Below, one piece after another: positions 63,677-64,000 of a stretch of DNA of 64,000 nt; the stretch's first letter is position 1, and each line of letters starts with the position of its first letter. Origin of the DNA: Peribacillus simplex (lineage in GTDB: Bacteria > Bacillota > Bacilli > Bacillales > DSM-1321); the NCBI RefSeq assembly GCF_900156045.1, contig NZ_FTMX01000004.1, positions 248,001 to 312,000 of the forward strand. Direction: 5' to 3'. The notes beneath the pieces are model-generated. The model searched no databases. It was not told the DNA's origin and was given only the letters and a program-made list of their open reading frames with translations. The position numbers and the translations under genes are program-made.

Positions 63677-63706
63677 AATGGGGACCTCCGTGAAGAGGTT
63701 CCCATT
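63677..63706 (+). terminator. intrinsic terminator
   Basis: AATGGGGACCTC pairs with GAGGTTCCCATT (one G-T pair) across six bases. The T tail is short. Confidence 0.68.
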
Positions 63707-63823
63707 CTTAAATTGCAAGAGATGGACTTTCACTTTTCAAACCATGATTTTTGTGAATTTTTTTAGTACTAATAAGATTCTGCCGTATAATAAAAATACT
63801 ATTTCATTTCGAGGTGAAACAAC

Positions 63824-64000
63824 ATGAAAATCGGGGTAATAGGCTCAAAGTATTTTTTGGAATCCATATCAATCCACTTTCCCATGTTTCCTGAGGTACA
63901 ATTCATTTCCTTTCAATATGACATGCCGGAAGAAAGCAGTCTATTAATAGAAAATGCGGGAAAACAAACCGATCTAGTACTGTTTTCAGGTTCCATACCT
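63824..64000 (+). CDS. N-terminus of an unidentified protein, cut by window edge
   Basis: From ATG 63824, after GAGGTGA, 59 residues are visible: MKIGVIGSKYFLESISIHFP, then FISFQYDMPEESS and TDLVLFSGSIP. The alternation of strands and helices looks like a Rossmann-like N-terminal domain. I do not recognise the family and the rest lies outside the window. Confidence 0.7.
   Translation, partial: MKIGVIGSKYFLESISIHFPMFPEVQFISFQYDMPEESSLLIENAGKQTDLVLFSGSIP

Overview
The window looks like chromosome from a low-GC, spore-forming Bacillaceae species. Evidence: strong AGGAGG-type ribosome binding sites, frequent GTG/TTG starts, intrinsic terminators after many transcription units, a yyaC-type sporulation gene, YlmA- and MneS/YeaB-like proteins, CcpA-type cre-like sites, and dispersed GC-rich intergenic repeats of the kind seen in Bacillus relatives. 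Peribacillus or a neighbouring genus is a guess. It is an accessory, catabolic region rather than a core one. I see no tRNA, rRNA, CRISPR array, intact transposon or prophage.

Layout. 1-6.7 kb: a tricarboxylate module with a TcuA-like tricarballylate dehydrogenase, a PrpF-family isomerase, a CitMHS carrier and two paralogous LysR regulators. 6.7-13.9 kb: yyaC, a YczE/YitT-like membrane protein, a DsbA/FrnE-like thioredoxin-fold protein, a TetR gene, a MarR-SDR pair sharing a 20-bp palindrome, an orphan TylF-type methyltransferase and a beta-rich protein. 13.9-15.3 kb: a decayed stretch with a UvrD-helicase fragment. 15.3-27.4 kb: intact SDR and LysR genes, a beta-glucoside PTS plus 6-phospho-beta-glucosidase, an MFS exporter, an exported alpha/beta hydrolase, and a P460 / DUF4405 / cyclophilin-like-fold lipoprotein cluster. 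Three broken SDR copies and one broken LysR copy are scattered among them.

27.4-32.3 kb: an AbgB-like M20 amidohydrolase, a frameshifted MFS transporter and a divergent GAF/PucR-type regulator. 32.7-44.1 kb: a YlmA-like ABC ATPase, a tyrosine-recombinase fossil, and a pentonate (xylonate-type) cluster: FAH-family protein, IclR regulator, YjhG/YagF dehydratase and GntP permease. A NitT/TauT-type ABC transporter follows. A palindrome of type GTTTTA-N5-TAAAAC lies before the FAH, iclR and dehydratase genes and, in a 16-bp version, before the ABC operon, which suggests one IclR regulon.

44.2-58.6 kb: an EamA transporter, a secreted LamG-metallophosphoesterase, a Gly/His repeat protein, a GNAT, an ABM monooxygenase-like protein, a dihydrofolate reductase-like protein, an alpha/beta hydrolase + two-component operon, a CDF metal exporter, an ABC-F protein behind an SD-masking hairpin, and a VOC protein. 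Copies of a dispersed repeat are interspersed. 58.6-64 kb: a small RHH-like protein and a lactose/cellobiose-type PTS operon (IIC, small membrane protein, MupG, IIB, IIA), then an aldo/keto reductase and the start of an unidentified gene.

No single locus is plainly a new defence or mobile system. The best leads are the inferred IclR regulon linking sugar-acid catabolism to an ABC importer, the 24-bp box shared by the tricarboxylate promoters, the P460-DUF4405-lipoprotein cluster, and the trail of decayed LysR/SDR duplicates.
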